From assembly GCF_025950095.1 (NCBI RefSeq), contig NZ_JAPDDR010000010.1, positions 124,001 to 188,000 on the forward strand: a DNA stretch of 64,000 nt, read 5' to 3'. This stretch comes from Luteolibacter rhizosphaerae (GTDB lineage Bacteria > Verrucomicrobiota > Verrucomicrobiia > Verrucomicrobiales > Akkermansiaceae). Positions within the stretch are counted from its first letter, which is position 1; each line of letters starts with the position of its first letter. This document shows positions 44,569 to 54,227 of this stretch, one piece after another. Made by a program: the position numbers and the translations under genes. A model generated the notes under the pieces. It ran no database searches. It was given only the letters and a program-made list of their open reading frames with translations, and was not told the origin of the DNA.

Positions 44569-44598
44569 AAAAAAAAGCCTCCCGGTTTCCCGGGAGGC
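44569..44598 (-). terminator. Rho-independent terminator of eno
   Basis: On the minus strand GCCTCCCGG/CCGGGAGGC form a 9-bp GC-rich stem with a 4-nt loop followed by eight T, 20 bp after the eno stop. It also lies behind the convergent kinase gene. Confidence 0.9.
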
Positions 44599-44618
44599 TC
44601 TTGGAAAGGCAAACGCGA

Positions 44619-46070
<1,452 letters not shown>

Positions 46071-47906
46071 TCAGGGGTTCACCGCCGCGATCGATTGGAT
46101 GGTGTAGGAGTGCATCACCTCGGTCGCTTGGTCCCGGACCTGGACGGTATCGCCGGGCTTCTTGTTGAGCAGTGCGGCTCCCAGCTCGGAGAGGTAGGAG
46201 AGCTCACGCTTCTCCGGATCCGAGTCCCAGGCACCGAGCACGGTGTAGGTGGCGATGTCGCCGTCCTCGCGCTTGAGGGTGACGACCGTGCCGATGTTCA
46301 CCGCGGTGGCGTCGGAACCCTTGAAGTCGGTGCCACGGGCGCGGGAGATGTCGCGCTGCAGCTCGGTCTTCCGGTTGTTGAGATACTTCTGGTGGTCCTT
46401 CGCGGACTTGTACTCGAAGTTCTCGCGCAGGTCGCCGTATTCGCGGGCGATCGAAATATCTTTGGTATTCTGCGGGATGCGGTTGCGAATGATGTCGTCC
46501 AGCTCCGCCTTCTTCTTCTCGAGGCTCGGCCAGGAAACGACGAGTTCCTGCTCCTTCTTGGCGCCGTGGCCGCTGACCAGCTCGCCGGTCTCCGGCTTCG
46601 CCTTGATCACGCGGGCCATCAGGGACTTGCGGTCGAGATCGCTGAAGACCGGGCACTCCATCAGGCGGCGGCCGAAGTTCCGCGCCTCGTTCACGTCCAT
46701 ATTGCCGACGATGTCGCCCAGGAGGTTCTTGTCCTCCGAGAGCAGCGTCTGCAGGCGGGTGGTTTTGCGCGGGCCGTCGCTGAGGTGATCGGTTTCGAGC
46801 AGGTTCAGGATGCAGGCACCCACCTCGCCGCTGAAAATGCCGGAGGCGGTATCGTTGCGTTCGCGGCAGACCCAGATCAGCGCGTCGGTGCCGAGCGAGC
46901 GGCGGGCCAGAGCGGAGATCAGGTGAGCCTCCAGGGTCTTCATGTGACCCTTCTCCTCCAGCAGCTTGGCGATTTCCGCCACACCGCGGGAGCCGACCTT
47001 ATCGAAGATGGAGGTGAGCACATCCACCCAGCGATCGCCGAAAGCCGCCGGGAACTGCTCGTAGATCGCACGCTGACGACCGGACGAAAGTGCGGTCAGG
47101 GCGTCGGACAAGCGGTTCTCCTCGGAGGCCAGCAGGTCGGAAAGACGCAGCGACTCCGGCGGCAGTTCGATGCCCTTGAAGGCGGCCACCAGCTCATCGC
47201 GGGCCGAGAGAAGCTCGAGCGCAGGCCCGAGGTTGATCCGCACGCTCTTCGCGGCGGACTCGTTGATGCCGGAGAGCAGGCGCTGCAGCGCGGACGGATC
47301 GTCCTTGAAGAGCGCGAGATCGAGCGTGATCGCCTCCAACGCCTTCGACATCGTCTTGAGGTCACGGGCTTGCTCGAAGTCGGACACCAGCGCATCGGCC
47401 GGGCTCATGTCACCGGCACGCAGGGCCAGAGGCTCGGTGCGGCGCGAAGGGACCACCACCCGCTTGCTGTCGCGCAGGGCGCGCTTGGCGGAGTCCCACC
47501 ACTTGCGGAAGTCATTCGCCGGGATCACCGCGCCGGACAACTCCTTCTCAAGCGCGTCCACCGACATGATGCCGCCGTGGCTCTGGAGGAGATGAACGAC
47601 CAGCCCGACCGGGTCGGACTTGGCCAAGGCGCGCAGTTCTTCGAGCTGCTCGACCTTCTTCGCGCGGAAATCGCCGGGTTCGAGCGGTTCGGTCCGCTGG
47701 ATCGCGAACTGGAGGTCCATCACCTGACCACTGCTTTGCTCGAAGTCGATCGTGACCTTCTTCGAGGGAAGGTCCCATTCAACGATCTTCCCTGCCCCCC
47801 AAGCTTTGTGGAGACAGAATTTACCGGGGGAAAGCTGGTCGAGACGCCCCGCCACGGCTTGATTGATTCTTCCGGCGTCGAGCAATTTCGCCAAATCTGG
47901 ATGCAT
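46071..47906 (-). CDS. greA: GreA-type transcription factor fused to a long N-terminal region
   Basis: Residues about 440-611 are a complete GreA/GreB module. The coiled-coil tip reads AREYGDLRENFEYKSAKDHQ, with the Asp and Glu that activate RNA-polymerase transcript cleavage, and the C-terminal FKBP-like fold has VVTLKREDGDIATYTVLG and LSYLSELGAALLNKKPGDTV. Residues 1-440 are unlike ordinary GreA: an SH3-like start (CLHKAWGAGKIVEWDLPSKK, VTIDFEQSSGQVMDLQFA) followed by a long helical stretch. Large GreA fusions of this kind are known from Chlamydiae, so it may be a PVC-wide form. It restarts backtracked RNA polymerase; the N-terminal function is unknown. Ordinary GreA is about 160 residues. 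Confidence 0.8.
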   Translation of the reverse strand: MHPDLAKLLDAGRINQAVAGRLDQLSPGKFCLHKAWGAGKIVEWDLPSKKVTIDFEQSSGQVMDLQFAIQRTEPLEPGDFRAKKVEQLEELRALAKSDPVGLVVHLLQSHGGIMSVDALEKELSGAVIPANDFRKWWDSAKRALRDSKRVVVPSRRTEPLALRAGDMSPADALVSDFEQARDLKTMSKALEAITLDLALFKDDPSALQRLLSGINESAAKSVRINLGPALELLSARDELVAAFKGIELPPESLRLSDLLASEENRLSDALTALSSGRQRAIYEQFPAAFGDRWVDVLTSIFDKVGSRGVAEIAKLLEEKGHMKTLEAHLISALARRSLGTDALIWVCRERNDTASGIFSGEVGACILNLLETDHLSDGPRKTTRLQTLLSEDKNLLGDIVGNMDVNEARNFGRRLMECPVFSDLDRKSLMARVIKAKPETGELVSGHGAKKEQELVVSWPSLEKKKAELDDIIRNRIPQNTKDISIAREYGDLRENFEYKSAKDHQKYLNNRKTELQRDISRARGTDFKGSDATAVNIGTVVTLKREDGDIATYTVLGAWDSDPEKRELSYLSELGAALLNKKPGDTVQVRDQATEVMHSYTIQSIAAVNP

Positions 47907-47969
47907 GCCCGGGCAAAATGGGAAGCGGGGCTAAAAAACGCAAGGCCCTTCCCATCAATTCACCTGTCA

Positions 47970-48731
47970 TCACTTCTTCACCTCGACCGGATCCACCGTC
48001 GTCAGGCGCGCGCGGGGCGGGCGGGAAGGCAGCGGGGTGCCAGAGCGGCTGGCTAAAGTGCGCTCCAAAGTGACCACGCGGATCTTCCAAGGCTCAGGCA
48101 CCAAGATGACACCCTTCTCATCCCGCAGGGGCCCGCGGTAGATCGCGGCACCATCGGATGAAACCACCTGCACCTCCTTCACGGAGCCCACGATCGTCAG
48201 GATCGCCTTGCCATCCTTGGCCTCGATCTCGGCGGTGCTGGCCGCGGGATTCAGCACCTTCATCGGCACATCGGAGAGTTCCCCGGCATCCAGCTTGGCG
48301 CGGAGCTGATCTTCGGGAACCCGGCCCAAGATAACCGGTAGATCAAGCGACTGGCCGGAGCGGAAAATCGCGAGCTTGGTTTCGTCCCCCTCCTTGCGCA
48401 GCCGCAGCAGCGTGAAGAGCTGGGCCTCGTTCGCGATCCACTGGTCACCCAGCTTCCAGAGAATGTCGTAGGGCTTCACTCCAGCCTTCTCCGCCGGGCT
48501 ACCGGACTCCACCGAGGTGATCATGAAGCCGATTCCCGGCGGCAGCGCCGGCACTTGCGCGCGGATGGCATCGTCCAGACGCCCCACCGTGAAGCCCAGC
48601 CAAGGCATGGACTTGGGCACCGCCACCTCCGGAGCAACCGGAGCCGCGGCGGCATTCTGCGGACGCGCTTCCTCGGCGGTGGCGAAACCGGTGAGGGAGA
48701 ACAGCAGCAGGGTAGTGAGCTTCATGGACAT
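47970..48731 (-). CDS. Secreted or periplasmic PDZ-domain protein of the sigma-factor operon
   Basis: The 253-residue product has a signal peptide (MKLTTLLLFSLTGFATAEE). Residues about 45-135 are a PDZ domain (WLGFTVGRLDDAIRAQVPA, GIGFMITSVESGSPAEKAGV, KPYDILWKLGDQWIANEAQL). The rest has no protease triad. PDZ domains bind exposed C-termini or membrane-protein peptides. Its ATG overlaps the stop of the anti-sigma-like gene as TGATG, so the two are translationally coupled. It may tune the anti-sigma factor or recruit a protease; this is inference from the arrangement. Confidence 0.78.
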   Translation of the reverse strand: MSMKLTTLLLFSLTGFATAEEARPQNAAAAPVAPEVAVPKSMPWLGFTVGRLDDAIRAQVPALPPGIGFMITSVESGSPAEKAGVKPYDILWKLGDQWIANEAQLFTLLRLRKEGDETKLAIFRSGQSLDLPVILGRVPEDQLRAKLDAGELSDVPMKVLNPAASTAEIEAKDGKAILTIVGSVKEVQVVSSDGAAIYRGPLRDEKGVILVPEPWKIRVVTLERTLASRSGTPLPSRPPRARLTTVDPVEVKK

Positions 48732-49225
48732 CAGAAAGTATTCACCGGGCGCAGGATCACTTCCTCCTGCGGTTGGGAGACCAGCACTTCATAGCCCGTC
48801 TCCACATCCTTCACCCGTTCTTGATTCACCAGGCGCACGCGCCAGGCACGGTGGGTCACCCCATCCGCCTCGGAGGTCCAGCCTTCCGGCTCGGCGCTCT
48901 CCACATGCTGGCTCTGGGCCAGCACCACGAAGCTTTCCTCATCGCCCGCAGGAGCAGGATCCGCGATCGCAACTCCGCCAGACTTCACGCTTTCCGTCTC
49001 CGGGAGCACCAGCGCCAGCGTGATGGCCGCCGCAGCGGTGCCGATGCCGCTGATCCAGCCCCAAGGCTTGGCCCGGCGTGACTGCGGCATCTCCACGATG
49101 ACCTCTTCTCCCTCGGCAGCGGCGAGGCTGTCGATCAGGTCGTCCAGCGAGCGTTGCCCCCGTTCGCTGATGGCGGACGGGACCAGACGGGCGAGCGCCT
49201 TCTCGATATCTTCAGGCGATTCCAT
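48731..49225 (-). CDS. Probable membrane anti-sigma factor
   Basis: The 164-residue product has a short acidic and helical N-terminal part (MESPEDIEKALARLVPSAIS with ERGQRSLDDLIDSLAA), a single membrane helix (about 55-75, WGWISGIGTAAAAITLALVL) and an extracytoplasmic domain with conserved Trp/Val-rich segments (VTHRAWRVRLVNQERVKDV). The size, topology and 14-bp overlap with the sigma gene fit an ECF anti-sigma factor, although no zinc-binding HxxxCxxC motif is present. The signal it senses is unknown. Confidence 0.65.
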   Translation of the reverse strand: MESPEDIEKALARLVPSAISERGQRSLDDLIDSLAAAEGEEVIVEMPQSRRAKPWGWISGIGTAAAAITLALVLPETESVKSGGVAIADPAPAGDEESFVVLAQSQHVESAEPEGWTSEADGVTHRAWRVRLVNQERVKDVETGYEVLVSQPQEEVILRPVNTF

Positions 49226-49742
49226 GGCGTTCCTCCTTCAGTCGGCGCATGTCCTGCGCGAGTTGTTCCAGCGCGTAACGGTAGCGGGATGCGGCCGTAT
49301 TCTGGGAAATGGCGAGGGCTTCGGAAATCTGGGCAAAGGTCAGGCCGCCCCAAATTTTCATGGTCACGACCTCGCGGAGCTTGGTGCTGAGCTTCTGCAC
49401 GGCATCGCGCAGGCGCACGGCATCCTCGTCATCCTCCACCGAGGGATCGAGCCAGACATCGGTGAAGTCGTTCAGGTAGATGATGGATTCCTCCCGCTTG
49501 CGGCGGCGGCTCTCGGAGCGGTGGTGGTTCAGACCGCAGAAACGGATCGTGGAGAAGGCCAGCGGCAGATCGGGGACTCCCCCGCCCTTGTCCTGCTGAT
49601 AGTTCCACAGGCGCAGGATCGCCTCCTGCACCAGATCCTCCGCATCTTCCCGGGTCGGTGCCCATCCGCGGGCAAACAGGAGCAGCCGGGGGCCAAACTC
49701 GGCCACCCATGCTTTCCATGCTGCGGATACACAAACCTTCAT
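49212..49742 (-). CDS. ECF-type RNA polymerase sigma factor
   Basis: The 176-residue product has sigma region 2 (RLLLFARGWAPTREDAEDLV with QEAILRLWNYQQ) and region 4 (LRDAVQKLSTKLREVVTMKI, WGGLTFAQISEALAISQNTA, ASRYRYALEQLAQDM). These direct RNA polymerase to a dedicated promoter set. It is first in a leftward operon with the anti-sigma-like and PDZ genes. The promoter faces msrA across 131 bp; no box could be identified. Its regulon is unknown. Confidence 0.88.
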   Translation of the reverse strand: MKVCVSAAWKAWVAEFGPRLLLFARGWAPTREDAEDLVQEAILRLWNYQQDKGGGVPDLPLAFSTIRFCGLNHHRSESRRRKREESIIYLNDFTDVWLDPSVEDDEDAVRLRDAVQKLSTKLREVVTMKIWGGLTFAQISEALAISQNTAASRYRYALEQLAQDMRRLKEERHGIA

Positions 49743-49873
49743 CCGGTGAGAAAATGCCTCGGCGCGGCGCGTTTGTCTGCAAAATCTTCCGCCACCCCTT
49801 CTTTACGCCGGGACAATCCCGCTTACCCTTCGGCGCGGAGGAATATCCCGCACGACCGCCGCTTCCCAAAGTC

Positions 49874-50506
49874 ATGAAACGCCGTCATTTGCTCGCCCTG
49901 CTCTGCTTCCTCCCCACCCTCGCCTCCTGCGAACCCGAAAAAGCCATGTCCGAAGACGCCAAGAAGCCCGCCCCGCTCCCGAAAGTCCCCGAAGGCGCCG
50001 AAACCCTCACCCTCGGCGCCGGCTGCTTCTGGTGCGTGGAGGCCGTCTACAAGCAGATCGAGGGCGTCTACTCCGCCACCTCCGGCTACATGGGCGGCAC
50101 CTTGGCAAACCCCACCTACCAGCAGGTTTGCGAGGGCAATACCGGCCACAACGAGGTGGTGCAGGTGGTCTATGACCCGAAGAAGCTCCCGACCGAGAAG
50201 CTGCTGGAGTGGTTCTGGGAACTCCACGACCCGACGACCCTGAATCGCCAGGGCGCCGACGTGGGCACCCAGTATCGCTCCGGGATCTATTATCACACCG
50301 AGGCCCAGAAAACGATTGCCGAGGCCTCCAAGAAGGAGTTCCAGCCGCACTTCAAGGACCCGATCGTGACCGAGATCATGAAGGCCGAGACCTTCTACCC
50401 GGCGGAAAACTACCACCAGGACTACTACTTCCAGAACAAGACCCAGAACGGCTACTGCCGCGTGGTGATCGAGCCGAAGCTCAAGAAGCTGAAGCTGAAG
50501 CACTGA
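49874..50506 (+). CDS. msrA: Peptide methionine sulfoxide reductase MsrA, lipoprotein form
   Basis: ATG at 49874 starts a lipoprotein signal peptide with lipobox LASC (MKRRHLLALLCFLPTLASC), so the enzyme is anchored outside the cytoplasmic membrane. The catalytic domain has GAGCFWCVEAVYKQIEGVYS with nucleophile Cys 51, SGYMGGTLANPTYQQVCEG, HNEVVQVVYDPKKL, WELHDPTTLNRQGADVGTQY and YHQDYYFQN. It reduces the S-sulfoxide of methionine in oxidised exported proteins, with thioredoxin-like partners as electron donors. No msrB is adjacent. Confidence 0.95.
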   Translation: MKRRHLLALLCFLPTLASCEPEKAMSEDAKKPAPLPKVPEGAETLTLGAGCFWCVEAVYKQIEGVYSATSGYMGGTLANPTYQQVCEGNTGHNEVVQVVYDPKKLPTEKLLEWFWELHDPTTLNRQGADVGTQYRSGIYYHTEAQKTIAEASKKEFQPHFKDPIVTEIMKAETFYPAENYHQDYYFQNKTQNGYCRVVIEPKLKKLKLKH

Positions 50507-50640
50507 TTCCTGCCACGGACTGCGGTGGAAGCGACCCGGCCATCACCTCGGCTCCTTGTCGCGGGCACGGACAAAAGCTGCCATGCGCTCGCGTGGCGGC
50601 CCGGCCAAGCATCCCCCTTCTTCTCGAAGCAGCCGGTTGA

Positions 50641-51042
50641 CCGCCTTTTGCCTGCCTGATCTGGGACCACGGGATTGACTGCCCGCCGAAGGAAGAGCTT
50701 GCGATTTCACGATCACTTGTGGAGGCAGGCTGTCGCTACGTGGTCTGCGGCGGGCAGGATTGCGAGGACTGGCATGATGCCGTCGACATGGCCTTCGTTC
50801 TGGCAAATGCCGATGAACCGGGCGGCGCGGATGCAGCTCCTTTGGTGATGACCACCTGGCATGAGAAGGAGTCTCCGGACGAGGTGGCCTTCCATTTCAT
50901 CCACCTGACCGATTTCGAGGACGTGGCTTTCCGGAACTACCTAGTCCTGCACCTCGGCGCGGGACCGGAAGAACAACCACTCGAAGCCACGGTGATAAGC
51001 CATGCCCTGCACCGCTGGCAAGCTGGCGGCGGCGGGATTTAA
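50641..51042 (+). pseudogene. DUF7684-like protein, 5' end lost or frameshifted
   Basis: The GTG at 50719 gives 107 residues (VVCGGQDCEDWHDAVDMA, LVMTTWHEKESPDEVAFHF) resembling a small family with C-x-x-W-D-D-x-V-D and VMTTWH motifs (recalled as DUF7684). The coding signature continues upstream without a start codon to 50641 (PPFACLIWDHGIDCPPKEEL then AISRSLVEAGCRY), where a TGA blocks it. A second frame opening with ATG at 50583 meets it there, so a single-base frameshift or a lost 5' end is likely. No function is known. Confidence in the family call is low. Confidence 0.45.
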
Positions 51043-51080
51043 TCTGGCCTCCGGCGGGCGCTCTCTGGTCTTCTCTGGCC

Positions 51081-51698
51081 ATGTCCAAATACGCCGGTGA
51101 GCAAGTCCTAGTCGTCCCCCGCCCTCTCTTCGACGCCATCGGCTCATTCCAAGGCATCCGCACCCATGAGGTGGAAGAGGCCATGGCCAAGCTTCTCGAT
51201 CCGGAGAACCACTTCTTCATGGACCGCGCCGAAGCCGAGGGCGATCCGACCCACAAGCAGCTCATCCCCTACTGCCTGATTCGCTGCGGCACCTCGATCC
51301 TCACCTACACCCGCGGCCAGTCCGGCGGCGAGGACCGCCTGCACGCCAAGCGGTCGGTGGGAGTCGGCGGTCACATCAATCCCGTGGACACCGGCAACGG
51401 CCGCACCGGCCCGGACGCCTATCACGCCGCGGTCGAGCGCGAGCTTCAGGAGGAACTCGTCTTCGAGGTAGCGCACACCAACCGAATCGCAGCCCTGCTG
51501 AACGACGACAGCAACGAAGTTGGCCGCGTTCACCTCGGCATCGTGCACGTGATCGAGGTGGAGAACACCCGCATCGCCGCCCGCGAGGACGCCCTTGCGA
51601 ACTTGGAGTTCATCGAACTCGCCGAACTCCAGGGCCCGCTCATGCCTTACCTCGAGACTTGGTCCCAGCACGTGATCCGGGACATCGCGAATCTCTAA
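51081..51698 (+). CDS. NUDIX-like hydrolase-fold protein
   Basis: The 205-residue product contains a region with NUDIX-box features, YHAAVERELQEELVF (R-E-L-x-E-E-L), preceded by KRSVGVGGHINPVDTGNG, a conserved loop of this subfamily. The N-terminal 75 residues (VLVVPRPLFDAIGSFQGIRT) are shared by relatives usually annotated only as phosphoesterase or NUDIX. It may hydrolyse a nucleotide derivative, but the box lacks one Glu position (Gly-x5-Glu is not clear), so activity is uncertain. It stands alone on its strand, 38 bp after the DUF7684-like gene. Confidence 0.7.
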   Translation: MSKYAGEQVLVVPRPLFDAIGSFQGIRTHEVEEAMAKLLDPENHFFMDRAEAEGDPTHKQLIPYCLIRCGTSILTYTRGQSGGEDRLHAKRSVGVGGHINPVDTGNGRTGPDAYHAAVERELQEELVFEVAHTNRIAALLNDDSNEVGRVHLGIVHVIEVENTRIAAREDALANLEFIELAELQGPLMPYLETWSQHVIRDIANL

Positions 51699-51772
51699 CC
51701 GGCTGCGAGCATCGGCAGCGGTCCTGCACGGCTTGAGGCAGGGATGGACTGCTGCCATCCGGCTAAAGGATC

Positions 51773-52213
51773 ATGCCCTTCACCCGCCTCGATCACCCCG
51801 GGCCTCACGGGGAAATCGTCTTCCTCCACACGGAGCAACCTCATGGGCTCACGGGCCGGTTCCATTTCCGGGTCGCGCCTGAATTCGCCGGGGAACTCGC
51901 CACGGCGATTCAAGCCATCCTGCTCGGTGCGAATGAAGGCACGCCGCGCAAGCCGGACCTCGCTACCCGGCTACGCTTCAACAAGCACCGCACCCACAAG
52001 GACTGGCGCCTCTACCTCTCCCAACAGGTCACCGCGAATCCGGAGGAGATCCTGTGGATCGAGGGCGACCACCCGGTCGCCGGGGAAGAACGAGCCCTCC
52101 TCACCTTTGCCGATAAGCACTATGGGGAGGTCGAAACCGGCCACCCCACTTGGGCGGAGCTTGAGGAGTTCGCCAAGCAACTGAGAAGCTTGGCGAAATC
52201 GGCATCAGCTTGA
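51773..52213 (+). CDS. Conserved-looking hypothetical protein
   Basis: The 146-residue soluble product has an alpha+beta pattern (GRFHFRVAPEFAGELATAIQ with AILLGANEG, KDWRLYLSQQVTANPEEILW) and a helical tail. No family or motif was recognised. Codon use is typical of the genome and the frame is clean, so it is taken as real. Its 3' end overlaps the convergent sirtuin gene by 9 bp. Confidence 0.55.
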   Translation: MPFTRLDHPGPHGEIVFLHTEQPHGLTGRFHFRVAPEFAGELATAIQAILLGANEGTPRKPDLATRLRFNKHRTHKDWRLYLSQQVTANPEEILWIEGDHPVAGEERALLTFADKHYGEVETGHPTWAELEEFAKQLRSLAKSASA

Positions 52214-52909
52214 TCTCAAGCCACCCAGCACACCGTCGACCCACTGTGGCACGACTTGAGATGCGGGACCGCGGAGACATTCATCAAACTCTGCGGATCT
52301 GGCGGTATCCGCCGCGTTGATCTCCACCAATCTGGCTCCATAGACCTTTGCCTTCGTAGCCAGTCGGGAAGCAGGTTCGACCAAGCCCGAGGTCCCGATT
52401 GCCACGAAGAGGTCGCATTCGGTCACTGCGGCCTGAATCCGATCCAGGCCATAGGGTGTCTCTCCGAACCAGACCACGTCCGGGCGCATGCCCATCTCCC
52501 GGCTACATTTGCCACAAACATCCTCGGGACTGATGTCTCCCGCGCAGGGACTCACGAAACTACACCAGATGCAGCGCTTATTGAGTAGTTCACCATGCAT
52601 GTGGATCAGGCGGACGCTTCCCGCCCTCTCATGTAGATCGTCCACGTTTTGAGTGATCAGCAGGAAGTCGTCCGCCAACGCATTCTCCAATTCGCCGAGA
52701 GCCCTGTGGGCGGCATTCGGCTGGACCACGCCAAGCTGCTGCCGCCGTTGGTTGTAAAACCGATTCACCAAGCCGGGGTCGCGCCCGAAGCCAATACGGG
52801 TCGCGACCTGATCGACGGAATGACCCTCCCAGAGTCCGTTGGAATCACGAAAGGTCCGGATCCCCGATTCCGCGGAAATCCCGGCACCGGTGAGAACCAC
52901 AACCTTCAT
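52205..52909 (-). CDS. cobB: NAD-dependent protein deacylase (sirtuin)
   Basis: The 234-residue product is a class III sirtuin: VVLTGAGISAESGIRTFRDS, TQNVDDLHERAGSVRLIHMH with catalytic His, and Cys residues (RCIWC, DVCGKC) for the structural zinc. PDVVWFGETPYGLDRI and AIGTSGLVEPAS complete the Rossmann fold. It removes acetyl, succinyl or other acyl groups from lysines using NAD+. It lies 4 bp downstream of the aldo/keto reductase gene on the same strand. Confidence 0.92.
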   Translation of the reverse strand: MKVVVLTGAGISAESGIRTFRDSNGLWEGHSVDQVATRIGFGRDPGLVNRFYNQRRQQLGVVQPNAAHRALGELENALADDFLLITQNVDDLHERAGSVRLIHMHGELLNKRCIWCSFVSPCAGDISPEDVCGKCSREMGMRPDVVWFGETPYGLDRIQAAVTECDLFVAIGTSGLVEPASRLATKAKVYGARLVEINAADTARSAEFDECLRGPASQVVPQWVDGVLGGLRSS

Positions 52910-52913
52910 CGGA

Positions 52914-54029
52914 TTACCAGTTATCTCCCAGCCCGCGCCGTCCGGCGAGAGCCAGCAGATCCTCGCGCATCGGCCATTCGTCCGGGCGCTCGCTGACTTG
53001 ATGGCGCTTGCTGGCTCCCTTCAGAGTCATGCAGCCGGTGTTGTCGCCGATCTGGCGGACGGCTTCCGATTCCTCCGCGCTGAGGCGGATGTCCGGAGTG
53101 GCGGCGAAGTCGCGGATCTGATCTTCGATCGAGCGGGCATCTTCCCCCGCTTCCTGAATGAAGGTAGGCACCACGCTCTGCACGGCGGGCTGGCTGAGAT
53201 TCCAGACCGAGGCGAACTGGATCAGGCTCAGGCCGTGCTTCTCGGCGATCGGCTTCATGCGCTCGATCTTGTCGAGCCCGTGGTCCACCCAGCCCTCGGC
53301 GCGGTAGGAACGGTGATCGCCCGGCTTAAAGACATGGCCCTTCTTCATGTCGCCGTGGAAAAGACCGCCGTAATCCGCCACGCGGGTCAGGACCTTCACG
53401 CCCTTTTCCTCGCAGACCGGTAGCACGTGGCAGGAGGGCCAGGGCTCGAGTGGATTCAAGATGAGCATGGCCCAATCGATATCGTCGCCGTGGCGCTCGA
53501 GGCAGTCGATGATATCGAGCGAGAAGCCGTTTGCGGGTCCGGGTGCCAGGCCGAGTTGCTCGGCGAGACCTTCGGACTTCAGGGCACGCAGGCCGTCCCA
53601 CACGGCATCGCTGGTGTAGCCGGTTTCGTCCGGGTTGTGCAGCATCAGCAGGTCGAAGCGGTCGGTGCGGCAACGCTCCAGCGACTTCTCGCAGGCGCGG
53701 CGGATGTAGTCGCGGTAGCCGGCGGGCTTGTGCAGTTCAGGATCGGTGAAGCGCGGGTAGCCCTTCGCGCCTTGGCGCTGGCCTTCGTAGAAGTCGTGGC
53801 CGATCATGCCCACCAGGCTGTATTCCTCGCGCGGTTTGTCCGCCAGCGCTTGGCCGAGCAGCTCGTCCGCCTTGCCGTTGCCATAGACATCCGCGGTCAC
53901 GAAGGTGCGGATCCCGGCATCCCAGGCGGTGCCGATGCAGGAAAGGAAACGGTCCTCGGAAAGCGTCTCTCCGAAGTGCATGAAGCGCCCGGCGCTCCAG
54001 GTCCCGTAGGCGGTGGTGGTCAGATCCAT
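52914..54029 (-). CDS. Aldo/keto reductase
   Basis: ATG at 54029 (MDLTTTAYGTWSAGRFMHFG) gives 371 residues; the frame upstream to 54149 crosses the repeat and is discarded. The (beta/alpha)8 AKR barrel shows DAGIRTFVTADVYGNGKADE with the conserved Asp and Tyr, CEKSLERCRTDRFDLLMLHN, PLEPWPSCHVLPVCEEKGVK and SLIQFASVWNLSQPAVQSVV. It oxidises or reduces a carbonyl or sugar with NADPH or NADH. No product class can be fixed. It is the first gene of a short leftward unit with cobB. Confidence 0.85.
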   Translation of the reverse strand: MDLTTTAYGTWSAGRFMHFGETLSEDRFLSCIGTAWDAGIRTFVTADVYGNGKADELLGQALADKPREEYSLVGMIGHDFYEGQRQGAKGYPRFTDPELHKPAGYRDYIRRACEKSLERCRTDRFDLLMLHNPDETGYTSDAVWDGLRALKSEGLAEQLGLAPGPANGFSLDIIDCLERHGDDIDWAMLILNPLEPWPSCHVLPVCEEKGVKVLTRVADYGGLFHGDMKKGHVFKPGDHRSYRAEGWVDHGLDKIERMKPIAEKHGLSLIQFASVWNLSQPAVQSVVPTFIQEAGEDARSIEDQIRDFAATPDIRLSAEESEAVRQIGDNTGCMTLKGASKRHQVSERPDEWPMREDLLALAGRRGLGDNW

Positions 54030-54100
54030 GGCTCGATTTCTAGTGCGCCGCGCCCGCCCGGTCAACCGGCACGCAAGATCCGCGCGACATGTAAGGGGAA

Positions 54101-54187
54101 ATGACGAATGTCGAATTCCCGAATGACGAGAAAAGATGTTCCGGAACACACTTCATTCGTCATTCGGAAATTCTGAATTCGTCATTC
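54101..54187. repeat. REP-like hairpin repeat, copy B, upstream of the DUF432 gene
   Basis: The 87-bp element opens ATGACGAATGTCGAATTCCC and closes TTCTGAATTCGTCATTC, with GAATGACGAG and TTCATTCGTCATTC inside. Its halves are imperfect inverted copies, and its right part matches copy A (34256-34350). It lies between the divergent aldo/keto reductase and DUF432 genes. Confidence 0.75.
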
Positions 54188-54227
54188 TCTATTGCGCGCT
54201 CCCCCGCCCCCGCGGTGTTCTTGCGGC

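Noticed and set aside
46095-48056. A 653-codon rightward open frame opposite the GreA fusion
   Set aside because: It is the antisense shadow of a GC-rich gene; the protein is His/Leu/Gly-rich without domains, while the leftward frame has GreA motifs.
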